Origin: Adhaeribacter sp.
GTDB taxonomy: Bacteria > Bacteroidota > Bacteroidia > Cytophagales > Hymenobacteraceae
Assembly: GCA_028288395.1 (NCBI GenBank)
Contig: JAQBNV010000120.1
Coordinates: forward strand, 1 to 18,850
Length of the DNA stretch: 18,850 bases
Direction of reading: 5' to 3'
Shown here piece by piece: positions 1-7,416 of this stretch (the first letter of the stretch is position 1; each line of letters starts with the position of its first letter). Below the pieces are notes generated by a model, which was not told where the DNA came from, did no database searches, and was given only the letters and a program-made list of their open reading frames with translations. A program made the translations under genes and the position numbers.

Positions 1-206
1 GGAAAAAATTTAACCCCGGCATTGGCAAAACCCAGCGCAGAAAATTGGGCATACAACACCGCCAGCGTGAGCAGCAGCCGTGTCAGGCCTACCTGCTCTT
101 CGTCCAGGATCCAGGGTAACAGCAAAACGGTATTAACATAACCGATTACGACTCCCGCGTAAGAAATAATTGTATTCTGAATTCCCTGACGTTTAATAAT
201 GCCCAT
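1..206 (-). CDS. Wzx-type polysaccharide flippase, N-terminal part (cut by window edge)
   Basis: Only the first 68 codons are present; the gene continues beyond position 1. It starts at ATG 206-204, and an in-frame TAG a short way upstream with no intervening ATG supports this start. The peptide opens MGIIKRQGIQNTIISYAG and continues with a hydrophobic helix and the phrase EEQVGLTRLLLTLAVLYAQF. This matches the start of the oligosaccharide flippase / polysaccharide biosynthesis (MATE-like) family, in which a short amphipathic start and the first two membrane helices look like this. Such proteins move undecaprenyl-linked sugars across the inner membrane. It follows the pse operon in the same direction, so it may export the pseudaminate-containing glycan. 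Family assignment is by recognition of a short stretch only. Confidence 0.7.
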   Translation of the reverse strand, partial: MGIIKRQGIQNTIISYAGVVIGYVNTVLLLPWILDEEQVGLTRLLLTLAVLYAQFSALGFANAGVKFF

Positions 207-427
207 GCAGTAGCTGGTGAAAAAATAGCCGGCGCAAATTTCGCTATTTTCCGGGAAGTTACCCGGATTATTAGTAATGTTCTGAAACCGGCCTCCCGGC
301 AGTGAAGGTTAACTCTCCTCTAAACCTTTGCTAATTAGGTGTTATTTAAAATACAGGCGTATAAAATGAAATCAGAGAAAAGGCTAACGGGAGGAGATGA
401 CAAAATATTCCTTTCCTGAGTTTAGAT
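207..427. other. Intergenic gap inside the minus-strand glycan operon
   Basis: These 221 bases separate the glycosyltransferase stop from the flippase start. I see no supported gene. A small inverted repeat, CCGGG-AAGTTA-CCCGG, lies at 251-266, 45 bases upstream of the flippase ATG. It lacks a T-run on the minus strand, so it does not look like a terminator of the operon. No clear TAnnTTTG box was found on the minus strand here. Confidence 0.5.
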
Positions 428-1726
428 TTATGTGCCGCCGGTTGTTTTTGGGGCTAAATATTCGGTTATGTATTTAACGGCTAGCTCATGGCTTTTCCCT
501 TCGTAACCGGTTCCCAGGGCGGCGTTGTAGTAACGGGCCCGCTCGTAAACCGCCGGGCGGTTAGCTTGAAATTTTTTAAGTAAACTTATTAAGTTATTCA
601 CATCCGTGACGGGCTCTACAAGTCCTTGTTGCACGTAGCCGTAATAATCCGGAATAAATTCTGTAGGGTTGAAGCGGTAATAAAAGCAGAGAATATTCAG
701 CATGGTGGCTTCCAGGTGTATGGAAGAATCGGCCGCAATCAGGGCGTCCTGCTGTTGCAGAAAGTGGAAGGTCGGTTCTGTTTTACCATCGGAGAAGCGA
801 ACATTGGGGCCAAATTCCTGCACAAAGTTAAAATTTCTTTTATCGCCAGGGTGCGGTCGTAGGGTAAATATAATATCGGGGAACCGACCGGTTAAAATCC
901 GCAGCAGTTCCCGGATCGGTTCTGTTTCATCGATAATATTCGCCGCAATGCCCACCCGGTGGATAGTCGTTTTTAGATTTTTTGCAACTAAATATTTATC
1001 AGCTTTTGGCATGCCAATTAATTTTACTTCGCCCGGAATGGGACCGCATTGCCGGTATTTATCCCAGGCATCCTGACCTTCCAGCAGGCTTAAACTAAAT
1101 TGCAGGGGCGGAAAGCTAATACTCACACTCGCGTGCTGAATATAAATAGTTGGAATATGCAAGGCCTGGGCCGCAAGCAGCAGCGCCCGAGGATCGGTAT
1201 TATGGTCGTTGGCAAAAATGATAGCTTTAGGTTTATATTTCCGGAGGTACCCCAGGGAGAGCTCGTAATAACCCGTAGCTACAAATATCAAATCAAAAAA
1301 ACGTAATGCTCTTTTGCCTTTCCGGCGGTACAAGCCCAGGAGTAAGGGCAAGAATTTATAGTAATAAATGAATTTATATCGGGTAGAAAGACGGTTAACC
1401 TGGTGGTTATAAATACCAATTTCTTTGTTCTGACCGGCTACAAAAACCGTATCGGGTAAATGCGTTTTTAAAAACTGGAGCGACTCATAATTATTTTTAC
1501 TTACCACATAAAGCCAGATTTTACCGTTTAGGGCTTCGGGGTTGCGCAGGGGAAGAAAAATATTCAGGAATAAGCGTCCGCCGGTATATAAAATTACCCG
1601 CCCCAAGCGCCCCAAAACTGATCCTGGCGAAATATTTTGAAGGGTAGCGGCCGGCAGTTTGGCAAAAGCATCGGTAAAACGCAAGTGCAGGATATCTCCG
1701 TAAACTTGGACCAGTTTCCGAAACAT
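428..1726 (-). CDS. GT-B type glycosyltransferase, candidate nonulosonic acid transferase
   Basis: A 432-residue protein without signal peptide. It has no obvious close named family, but the arrangement is that of a GT-B glycosyltransferase related to CDP-glycerol/capsule-type transferases. An N-terminal Rossmann-like half ends in IYIQHAS (about 194-200). A C-terminal half contains RPHPGD (290-295) and AADSSIHLEA (331-340), the sort of His/Pro and Ser/Glu loops that hold a nucleotide donor. It begins one nucleotide after the pseI stop codon and ends the block of sugar-nucleotide genes. The natural inference is that it uses the CMP-sugar made by the preceding genes and acts at the cytoplasmic face of the inner membrane. 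Donor and acceptor are inferred from position, not seen. It could equally transfer another sugar of the same repeat unit. Confidence 0.6.
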   Translation of the reverse strand: MFRKLVQVYGDILHLRFTDAFAKLPAATLQNISPGSVLGRLGRVILYTGGRLFLNIFLPLRNPEALNGKIWLYVVSKNNYESLQFLKTHLPDTVFVAGQNKEIGIYNHQVNRLSTRYKFIYYYKFLPLLLGLYRRKGKRALRFFDLIFVATGYYELSLGYLRKYKPKAIIFANDHNTDPRALLLAAQALHIPTIYIQHASVSISFPPLQFSLSLLEGQDAWDKYRQCGPIPGEVKLIGMPKADKYLVAKNLKTTIHRVGIAANIIDETEPIRELLRILTGRFPDIIFTLRPHPGDKRNFNFVQEFGPNVRFSDGKTEPTFHFLQQQDALIAADSSIHLEATMLNILCFYYRFNPTEFIPDYYGYVQQGLVEPVTDVNNLISLLKKFQANRPAVYERARYYNAALGTGYEGKSHELAVKYITEYLAPKTTGGT

Positions 1727-1727
1727 A

Positions 1728-2768
1728 TTAAAGGATATCCCAGGTGAGCGGTGTACCGGCTTTCAGATCTGTTTTAGCAATTTTACCCAATACATCTTCG
1801 TAATATTTAGGGGCCAAACCGTTGCCGGGCCGGATGACCCGCAGGTTATTTTTAGTAAATATTTCACCTGCCTTTATTTCGGCCGAAACATAAACCGACC
1901 TTTTAAATAACTGGCTTTTTTGTTCGGCTTTCTGGATGCCGTACTGGATATGGCCCAGGGCCAGAAAAGCGCGTTCGGCTTCGGTAACCAGGAGTTGTAA
2001 TTCCTGAGGTTCCAACGAAAAAGCTGCATCTACGCCGCCTTCGGCGCGGCTCAACGTAAAATGTTTTTCAATAACGCAAGCGCCCAGCGCCACCGCCGCA
2101 ATCGAAGCGCCTACACCCATGGTATGATCCGATAAGCCGATAGGGCAATTAAATAATTGGGCCAGGTGCGGAATAGTACGCAAATGGGTATTTTCGGGCG
2201 AAGCCGGGTAAGTACTGGTGCATTTAAGCAGTATTAGTTGCTTACACCCGTGTTGCCGGAGCGTTCTGACGCCTTCATCAATATCGGCCAGCGTAGCTAC
2301 TCCCGTCGACATGATAATGGGTTTGCCGGTAGCGGCTACTTTTTTTAAAAGGGGCAAATCGGTATTCTCAAAAGAAGCTATTTTATAACAGGGCACGGCC
2401 AGGCTTTCCAGGAAATCAACGGCAGTTTCATCGAAGGGGGAACTAAAAGCGACCATGCCCAGCTTGGTAGCACGCTCAAATATTGCCTGGTGCCATTCCC
2501 AGGGCGTGTAAGCTTCTTTATACAAATCATACAGTTCCCGGCCTTGCCAAAGCGAGTTTTCGTCCTGGATGGTATAAGCCCCGGCAATGGTCATGGTGTC
2601 GGGGGTGTAGGTTTGCAGCTTTAGGGCATGCGCCCCGGCGGCGGCGGCGGCATCCACAATGGCCAGCGCTTTGTCCAGCGACTGATTGTGGTTGCCCGAC
2701 ATTTCGGCAATGATAAAAGGTTTCTGACCTTCGCCCAGTTGGTAAGGGCCAATATGTATAATATTCAT
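1728..2768 (-). CDS. pseI: Pseudaminic acid synthase
   Basis: A 346-residue NeuB-family synthase, the usual length. It condenses 2,4-diacetamido-2,4,6-trideoxy-L-altrose with phosphoenolpyruvate to give pseudaminic acid. The N-terminal TIM barrel carries AEMSGNHNQS (21-30) and KLQTYTPDT (50-58), then FSSPFD, YKIASFE, KCTSTYP, GLSDHT and EKHF in family order. The form AExSxNHxxSL at the start is what separates PseI from sialic acid synthases (AEIGxNHNG). The last 60 or so residues form the SAF/antifreeze-like domain (RSVYVSAEIKAGE through AGTPLT) that closes the neighbouring subunit's active site. ATG 2768-2766 is 51 nt after the pseG-pseH stop; the next gene follows after 1 nt. Pseudaminate rather than legionaminate is favoured because the pathway starts with a PseB-type dehydratase. 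Confidence 0.9.
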   Translation of the reverse strand: MNIIHIGPYQLGEGQKPFIIAEMSGNHNQSLDKALAIVDAAAAAGAHALKLQTYTPDTMTIAGAYTIQDENSLWQGRELYDLYKEAYTPWEWHQAIFERATKLGMVAFSSPFDETAVDFLESLAVPCYKIASFENTDLPLLKKVAATGKPIIMSTGVATLADIDEGVRTLRQHGCKQLILLKCTSTYPASPENTHLRTIPHLAQLFNCPIGLSDHTMGVGASIAAVALGACVIEKHFTLSRAEGGVDAAFSLEPQELQLLVTEAERAFLALGHIQYGIQKAEQKSQLFKRSVYVSAEIKAGEIFTKNNLRVIRPGNGLAPKYYEDVLGKIAKTDLKAGTPLTWDIL

Positions 2769-2819
2769 GAATGCGATTCGAAGTTTTGGGGTTGCCCGGA
2801 AGCAATGGTTAAAATTACA

Positions 2820-4292
2820 TTAATTTAAGCTTTTGGCAAAAACCAGGCTTTTAGGGTTAACCGCCGAACCATCGGTAAGCTCGGCAAACCCTGTTTTCCG
2901 GAACGAAACAATTGATGCTATATTGGATGTTTGTACCTGGCCTATTAATTGCCGCACATCCGGCCGCTGCTGCCGCAAGGCTTCGGTGCCAGCTGCCAGT
3001 ATCCAGGAACCAAGTCCCTTGCCCCGGAAATCTTTATTTAGCAGGTAACTTATGGTCGCCTGCTTTTCTATAATATCGTAGCGAATCATACCCGCCGGTA
3101 CATCGCCGGCGAAGGCGATAAAAATAAGGCAGTCCGGATCGTTTAGTTTAGCCCGAAACCAGCTTTGGTGCATCGCCTGGGGAATAGGCGAGGGGTTAAA
3201 AGAATGCCGCCGTACTTCGGGATCGTTGGCCCATTTAAATAATAAAGTCATATCCTGGTCCTGGGCCTTGCGTAACCGCAGGGAGTCCTGGAAAGCCAGA
3301 TCAAAAAAGAGACGTTGCAACCGGTGTTTACTTTGTCCGTCAAAATATTGCCGCTGCCGGTTTATTTGCGGTTCTATTATTATTGCTTTTTCCGACTGAT
3401 TTAGAATATTTCGGAATTCCGCTAGCGGAAAGGCCAGCTGGGTTCTAATTAAAAAGTTAGCTATATCCTGCTGGTTATCAGCTATCTGGTGCAAAAATAA
3501 GGGACCGGAGACAGAGCACCATTCGTAGGAAACCGAACTGGGCGGCAGAATGGCTGCATCGCTGCGCTGCATCAACCGGCACATTTCCGAAGCATCCAGG
3601 TTCTGGTGTATGGTTATCTCCGGATATGCCTGCGCAAAAGCCGTTAACTGCTCCCGGTAAGCATAAGCCGAGCCGATTACCACGTTAATTATCAGTTGTT
3701 TATCCGCTACCAAAACCGATTGTAATAAGTACAGAGTATGGTTATCTGGGTCGGCCCCACCCATGTTCAGAAGAATGCTTTTTATTTGAGTAATTTCCCG
3801 GGTTTGTTTCGCCGCCTCTAAAAAAGGAGCGCGTAAAAGGGCGTAATTAGGGCCCAGGCAGTATCGGGTATACGGTTCTGCTTCATAAAGCTCCGGAATT
3901 ACGCCGCCAGCCTGGTTTATGATGACATCGGCAACAAACGGGAAGGCATGGATGTCGTCGAGGCAAACCAATTTGTTTCCGTAAGCTTTGATTATTTGCT
4001 GGTAAGCCGTTGTAAACGCATACCCATCCAAGACAACAATATCGGAAGGGTTCAGAATTTTGATTAAAGCCGTTGCTTCCTGCTGGTATTGCTGGGTTGC
4101 GGGCAGGGAGATAAACTTTATTCCGGCTTGCGCCAGATTTGATAAAATAGTCGGATCGGGTTCCTGAATAACCAAAACGCATTCAAAATCATCCTGCAGC
4201 ATGCTAGCCAAGGCCAGGGAACGAACCACGTGACCTAAACCAATGCGGGAATTTCCATCAGCCCGAAAAATAATGCGCTTCGTGGGTAGCAA
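2820..4292 (-). CDS. pseG-pseH: Fused PseG (UDP-sugar hydrolase) and PseH (N-acetyltransferase)
   Basis: A 490-residue two-domain protein; PseG alone is usually about 275-340 residues and PseH about 160-180. Residues 6-325 are PseG, a GT-B-fold hydrolase that removes UDP from the diacetamido sugar. Visible are FRADGNSRIGLGHVVRS (9-25) with the expected catalytic His at 21, NMGGADPDN (176-184) and the SVSYEWCSVSG nucleotide-binding loop (253-263). Residues about 336-490 are a GNAT acetyltransferase with LLFKWANDPEV (350-360) and the acetyl-CoA loop RGKGLG (423-428), matching PseH, which acetylates the 4-amino group just before the hydrolase step. The reading frame is continuous with no stop or internal start suggestive of two genes. 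The order of domains is hydrolase first, although it acts second. It sits 26 nt after pseF. Confidence 0.88.
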   Translation of the reverse strand: MLPTKRIIFRADGNSRIGLGHVVRSLALASMLQDDFECVLVIQEPDPTILSNLAQAGIKFISLPATQQYQQEATALIKILNPSDIVVLDGYAFTTAYQQIIKAYGNKLVCLDDIHAFPFVADVIINQAGGVIPELYEAEPYTRYCLGPNYALLRAPFLEAAKQTREITQIKSILLNMGGADPDNHTLYLLQSVLVADKQLIINVVIGSAYAYREQLTAFAQAYPEITIHQNLDASEMCRLMQRSDAAILPPSSVSYEWCSVSGPLFLHQIADNQQDIANFLIRTQLAFPLAEFRNILNQSEKAIIIEPQINRQRQYFDGQSKHRLQRLFFDLAFQDSLRLRKAQDQDMTLLFKWANDPEVRRHSFNPSPIPQAMHQSWFRAKLNDPDCLIFIAFAGDVPAGMIRYDIIEKQATISYLLNKDFRGKGLGSWILAAGTEALRQQRPDVRQLIGQVQTSNIASIVSFRKTGFAELTDGSAVNPKSLVFAKSLN

Positions 4293-4318
4293 ATGAATGG
4301 GTTTTAAGTGAGAATATT

Positions 4319-5053
4319 TTAAATCTTTTTTTGTTCGACCTGGGCATTCAGGGCAACCAGTTCAGGATGCGCATCTAAAATATTGCAAATTTCAGTTGCA
4401 GCCAGGTTTTGTGCCTGGTACTGTTGTATTAACCGCCTGATAACTTCAAAATCTTCGGGCGTATCCAGCGTAATCCGGTAATGGCTTTTATCCTGTGGTT
4501 GGATGAAGTGGCGTAATTTTACCTGACCTGACCGGTTCTGATTGATATAAGGCGTTACATGCTCCAATTCGGCTGGTTCAGTAGCTTTCAAAAAGGCTTC
4601 CTGCAGCAAGGCAAAAGAAAATATTTCGAAATCGAAACCCCGGGGAAAAGTCCGGACGAGGCAATTCGAAAGATATATTTGGTTGTCGTGGGCTGCCAGG
4701 TATTCCTGAACGGCGGTTGCAATTAAATGTCCATCAATCAGAGGACAATCGGAGGTAACCCGGATAATCAAATCTAATTTGTGAAGCCGGGCACATTCGT
4801 AGTAACGACTTAGTACATTTTGCTCATTTCCTCGGTAATACTGAACCTGGTGTTTCCGGGCAAATGCTACCAGCGGTTCATCTGTCTGGTTCGTCGTGGT
4901 GGCAATAAAAACCGGTAAATTGCTCTTTTGCAGCCGCTCCAGGTGGTACTGTAAAATTGTTTTTTGGTTGATGGGCAGTAAGACTTTGCCAGGCAGGCGG
5001 GTGCTGGTCATGCGAGCCTGGGTAATAATACCAATATTGGGGGAGGTGCTCAT
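4319..5053 (-). CDS. pseF: CMP-nonulosonic acid (pseudaminate) cytidylyltransferase, SpsF-like
   Basis: A 244-residue cytidylyltransferase that would activate pseudaminic acid with CTP. The N-terminal nucleotide-binding loop reads QARMTSTRLPGK (12-23), followed by YYRGNEQNVLSRYYECA (72-88) and RVTSDCPLID (98-107), the pattern of the SpsF/NeuA-like CTP_transf_3 family rather than the ARGGSKR form of Campylobacter PseF. SpsF plays this part next to SpsE and SpsG in the Bacillus sps cluster. The frame is open 28 codons further upstream, to 5137, but that stretch lies inside pseC and does not look like family sequence. ATG 5053-5051 starts just before the conserved core and overlaps the pseC stop in ATGA, so I place the start there. 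Sugar specificity is inferred from the operon. Confidence 0.85.
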   Translation of the reverse strand: MSTSPNIGIITQARMTSTRLPGKVLLPINQKTILQYHLERLQKSNLPVFIATTTNQTDEPLVAFARKHQVQYYRGNEQNVLSRYYECARLHKLDLIIRVTSDCPLIDGHLIATAVQEYLAAHDNQIYLSNCLVRTFPRGFDFEIFSFALLQEAFLKATEPAELEHVTPYINQNRSGQVKLRHFIQPQDKSHYRITLDTPEDFEVIRRLIQQYQAQNLAATEICNILDAHPELVALNAQVEQKKI

Positions 5054-6231
5054 CGTCCGATAAATTCCAGAACTTTTCTGATTACAAAATCCTGTTCTTC
5101 GTCCTGTAAACCCGGAAACATAGGTAAACTCAGGCAATGGGCGTAATATTCCTCAGCCTCCGGGAAGTTGCCGATCTTAAAACCTAAACTTTGGTAAAAA
5201 GGCATGGTATGTACCGGAATATAATGCACCTGCGCAAAAATCTGGTGCGCTCTTAAAAAATCATACAAGCCCTTCCGGTCATGTACCAGGATTACATAAA
5301 GGTGGTAGGCGTGAAAAATTGCATTCTCTTCAACCCTACTTTTATTAACCGCCGGATTAAGGATTTTTATTTCCGGCCTGATGGCAAAGGCTGCATCGTA
5401 TTTTCCAGCGATCTGCTGCCGGCGCTGTAATCCGGCGTCGGCGCGTTTTAATTGTGAAATGCCCAAGGCGGTAAGCATATCGGGCATCCGGTAATTGTAG
5501 CCCAGTTCCTGCATTTCGTAGTACCAACCGCCCGGATTCTGGTCCAATTGTTCCGGGTCTTTTGTAATGCCATGGGTGCGCAGCAAGAGTAACTTTTCGT
5601 GCAAATCGCGGCAGTTGGTCGTGATCATGCCGCCTTCGCCGGTAGCAATATGCTTAACCGGGTGAAACGAGAAAATAGCTAAATCAGCGAATTGGCTATT
5701 GCCGCACATTTGCTTTTTACCAGCAGTATCGACAAAATAGCCGCCGGGGGCGTGGCAGGCATCTTCTAGCAGCCACAATCCATGGGCATCGGCCAGGTTC
5801 CGGAATGCTTCCAGGTTTATTGGGTAGCCGGCAAAATCAACCGGAATAATACCGGAAAAATATCCCCGTGGCTTGCTTTGGATTAAGGCATTTACTTTCT
5901 GAATATCCAGTAGGGCCGTTTCGGGATCTATATCGGCAAAGTAAATTTCGCCGCCTGCATATTTAATACAATTGGCCGAAGCCACGAAGGTTATGGGTGT
6001 GGTAATAACCCAAGTGCCCGCCGTCACGCCTAAAGCCAGGGCACACAAGTGCAGGGCGGCCGTTCCATTGGCTACGGCTACGGCATAATCCGCGCCGATA
6101 TATTCCGCAAAGGCTTTTTCGAATTCTGCAACTTTCGGGCCCTGGGTCAGGAAATCCGATTGCAGGGTTTGAACAACCGCTTGAATATCTTCGGCCGTAA
6201 TATGTTGTCGGCCGTAAGGAATTGGCTTCAT
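5050..6231 (-). CDS. pseC: UDP-4-amino-4,6-dideoxy-N-acetyl-L-altrosamine transaminase
   Basis: A 393-residue DegT/DnrJ/EryC1 (SpsC-like) PLP aminotransferase of normal length. It adds the 4-amino group to the 4-keto sugar made by PseB, with glutamate as the known donor in this family. Visible are the cofactor phosphate loop ANGTAALHL (54-62), LLEDACHAPGG (154-164) whose Asp contacts the PLP ring, and FSFHPVKHIATGEGG (187-201) with the Schiff-base lysine at 193. YNYRMPD and the late LSLPMFPGL stretch are also typical of PseC. ATG 6231-6229 lies 12 nt after pseB. Its TGA stop overlaps the pseF ATG (5050-5053), implying translational coupling. Confidence 0.93.
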   Translation of the reverse strand: MKPIPYGRQHITAEDIQAVVQTLQSDFLTQGPKVAEFEKAFAEYIGADYAVAVANGTAALHLCALALGVTAGTWVITTPITFVASANCIKYAGGEIYFADIDPETALLDIQKVNALIQSKPRGYFSGIIPVDFAGYPINLEAFRNLADAHGLWLLEDACHAPGGYFVDTAGKKQMCGNSQFADLAIFSFHPVKHIATGEGGMITTNCRDLHEKLLLLRTHGITKDPEQLDQNPGGWYYEMQELGYNYRMPDMLTALGISQLKRADAGLQRRQQIAGKYDAAFAIRPEIKILNPAVNKSRVEENAIFHAYHLYVILVHDRKGLYDFLRAHQIFAQVHYIPVHTMPFYQSLGFKIGNFPEAEEYYAHCLSLPMFPGLQDEEQDFVIRKVLEFIGR

Positions 6232-6243
6232 TTAAAAAATATT

Positions 6244-7266
6244 TTACACCGAAAAGGTGGGGTCTACGTGCAATCGGATCAGCTCCCGGAGTTTTGCCGG
6301 ATTTAACCAGATATTATTTGTTTGGGAATTATAGCGAAAACCCGGTTCTACCATCTTGCCGTTAAAAGCCCTTAGAAATTCCTCGGTGCTCCATTTGTTG
6401 GGCGTAGCCGGCAGAATTACAAAATATTTTTTCAGTTCCACGGTGCTGTAGGAGTCTGTTTCGGTAATCATTTCTTCGTGCAGTTTCTCGCCCGGCCGGA
6501 TACCTACCACCTCCAGGCGCGCTTGGGGCGCAATGGCCTCGGCCAAATCAGTTATTTTAAACGAAGGAATTTTAGGTACATAAATCTCACCGCCCCAAGC
6601 GTGTTGTAAAGCATGCAAAACCAGTTCAACGCCCTCGTCCAACGATATATTAAAACGGGTCATATCGGGGTGCGTGATGGGTAAAACACCTTCCTGGCGC
6701 CGGTCTAAAAAGAAAGGAACCACTGAACCCCGCGAGCCGATTACGTTGCCGTACCGGACTACCGAAAAAGCCAGGTCGCGGCTGCCTTTTATGTTGTTAG
6801 CAGCTACAAATAATTTATCGGAACACAGCTTGGTGGCGCCGTACAGATTTATGGGTGCGGCCGCTTTGTCCGTGGACAAGGCTACTACTTTTTTTACCCC
6901 GCAATCCAAGGCGGCATTAATAACGTTTTCGGCCCCGAAGATATTCGTTTTAATACATTCCATCGGATTATATTCGGCAGTGGGTACCTGTTTCAGGGCG
7001 GCAGCGTGCACAATTACATCAATACCTTCGCAAGCGCGGCGCAAGCGTTCACCGTCGCGAATATCGCCAATAAAATACCGGATTGCCTTGTATTGAGATG
7101 GCGAGAATTGCAGGGCCATTTCAAACTGTTTCAGCTCATCGCGTGAATAGATGACCAGCCTTTTTACGTTGGGATACTGAGCCAGTATCGTACTCACAAA
7201 TCTTTTGCCAAATGAACCGGTACCGCCGGTAACCAGGATAGAAGTATTATTAAGATCTAAATCCAT
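6244..7266 (-). CDS. pseB: UDP-N-acetylglucosamine 4,6-dehydratase (inverting)
   Basis: A 340-residue short-chain dehydrogenase/reductase that starts the pathway. It oxidises C4, removes water at C5-C6 and inverts C5 of UDP-GlcNAc to give the L-arabino 4-keto sugar. The NADP-binding loop is TGGTGSFGKRF (13-23). The catalytic set reads STDKAAAPINLYGATK (131-146), with Asp133, Lys134, Tyr142 and Lys146 corresponding to the Asp/Lys/Tyr residues reported for the Helicobacter FlaA1 enzyme. The long C-terminal part with GIRPGEKLHEEMI is typical of PseB and argues against a membrane-anchored CapD-type dehydratase. It is the first gene of the minus-strand operon. ATG 7266-7264 is 12 nt before pseC's start region ends the gap; no convincing promoter was found upstream. 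Confidence 0.93.
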   Translation of the reverse strand: MDLDLNNTSILVTGGTGSFGKRFVSTILAQYPNVKRLVIYSRDELKQFEMALQFSPSQYKAIRYFIGDIRDGERLRRACEGIDVIVHAAALKQVPTAEYNPMECIKTNIFGAENVINAALDCGVKKVVALSTDKAAAPINLYGATKLCSDKLFVAANNIKGSRDLAFSVVRYGNVIGSRGSVVPFFLDRRQEGVLPITHPDMTRFNISLDEGVELVLHALQHAWGGEIYVPKIPSFKITDLAEAIAPQARLEVVGIRPGEKLHEEMITETDSYSTVELKKYFVILPATPNKWSTEEFLRAFNGKMVEPGFRYNSQTNNIWLNPAKLRELIRLHVDPTFSV

Positions 7267-7416
7267 TCTTTAATGTTTAAGAAGGCTGCTTAGGGCCATA
7301 TTATTATACCGGCAACCTGTTTCTTTTACGGACGGCAAGTTACATATTTTCTGGCAGTACTTTGGCAAGGCTATGGCTGCAACTTGTATATTTACACTCT
7401 CCTTTTCGGCACACAT
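7267..7416. other. Divergent intergenic region between pseB and the GT61 gene
   Basis: About 150 bases serve as the upstream region for both the leftward pse operon and the rightward GT61 gene. A plausible promoter for the rightward gene is annotated separately. On the minus strand I found only a poor match (TAACTTG near 7340), so the pse operon promoter is not placed. Confidence 0.5.
7362..7394 (+). promoter_or_regulatory. Probable Bacteroidota-type promoter of the GT61 gene
   Basis: TTGG at 7362-7365 is followed after 21 nt by TATATTTA at 7387-7394, one mismatch from the TAnnTTTG -7 element. Transcription would begin near 7400, about 15 nt before ATG 7417, which argues that the TTG at 7384 is not the start codon. 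Confidence 0.5.

Noticed and set aside
397..475. Short plus-strand frame after a GGGAGGAG sequence
   Set aside because: The purine-rich sequence looks like a ribosome site but sits only two bases before the ATG; the 26-codon frame runs antisense into the glycosyltransferase gene.
626..1306. Plus-strand open frames across the glycosyltransferase gene
   Set aside because: They are antisense shadows of the minus-strand gene at 428-1726, with no family-like sequence.
6674..7096. A 140-codon plus-strand frame inside pseB
   Set aside because: It is antisense to a gene with full catalytic motifs and shows no recognisable protein features.
7384..7416. TTG start extending the GT61 protein by 11 residues
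   Set aside because: The extension overlaps the likely -7 element and transcription start; ATG 7417 is better.
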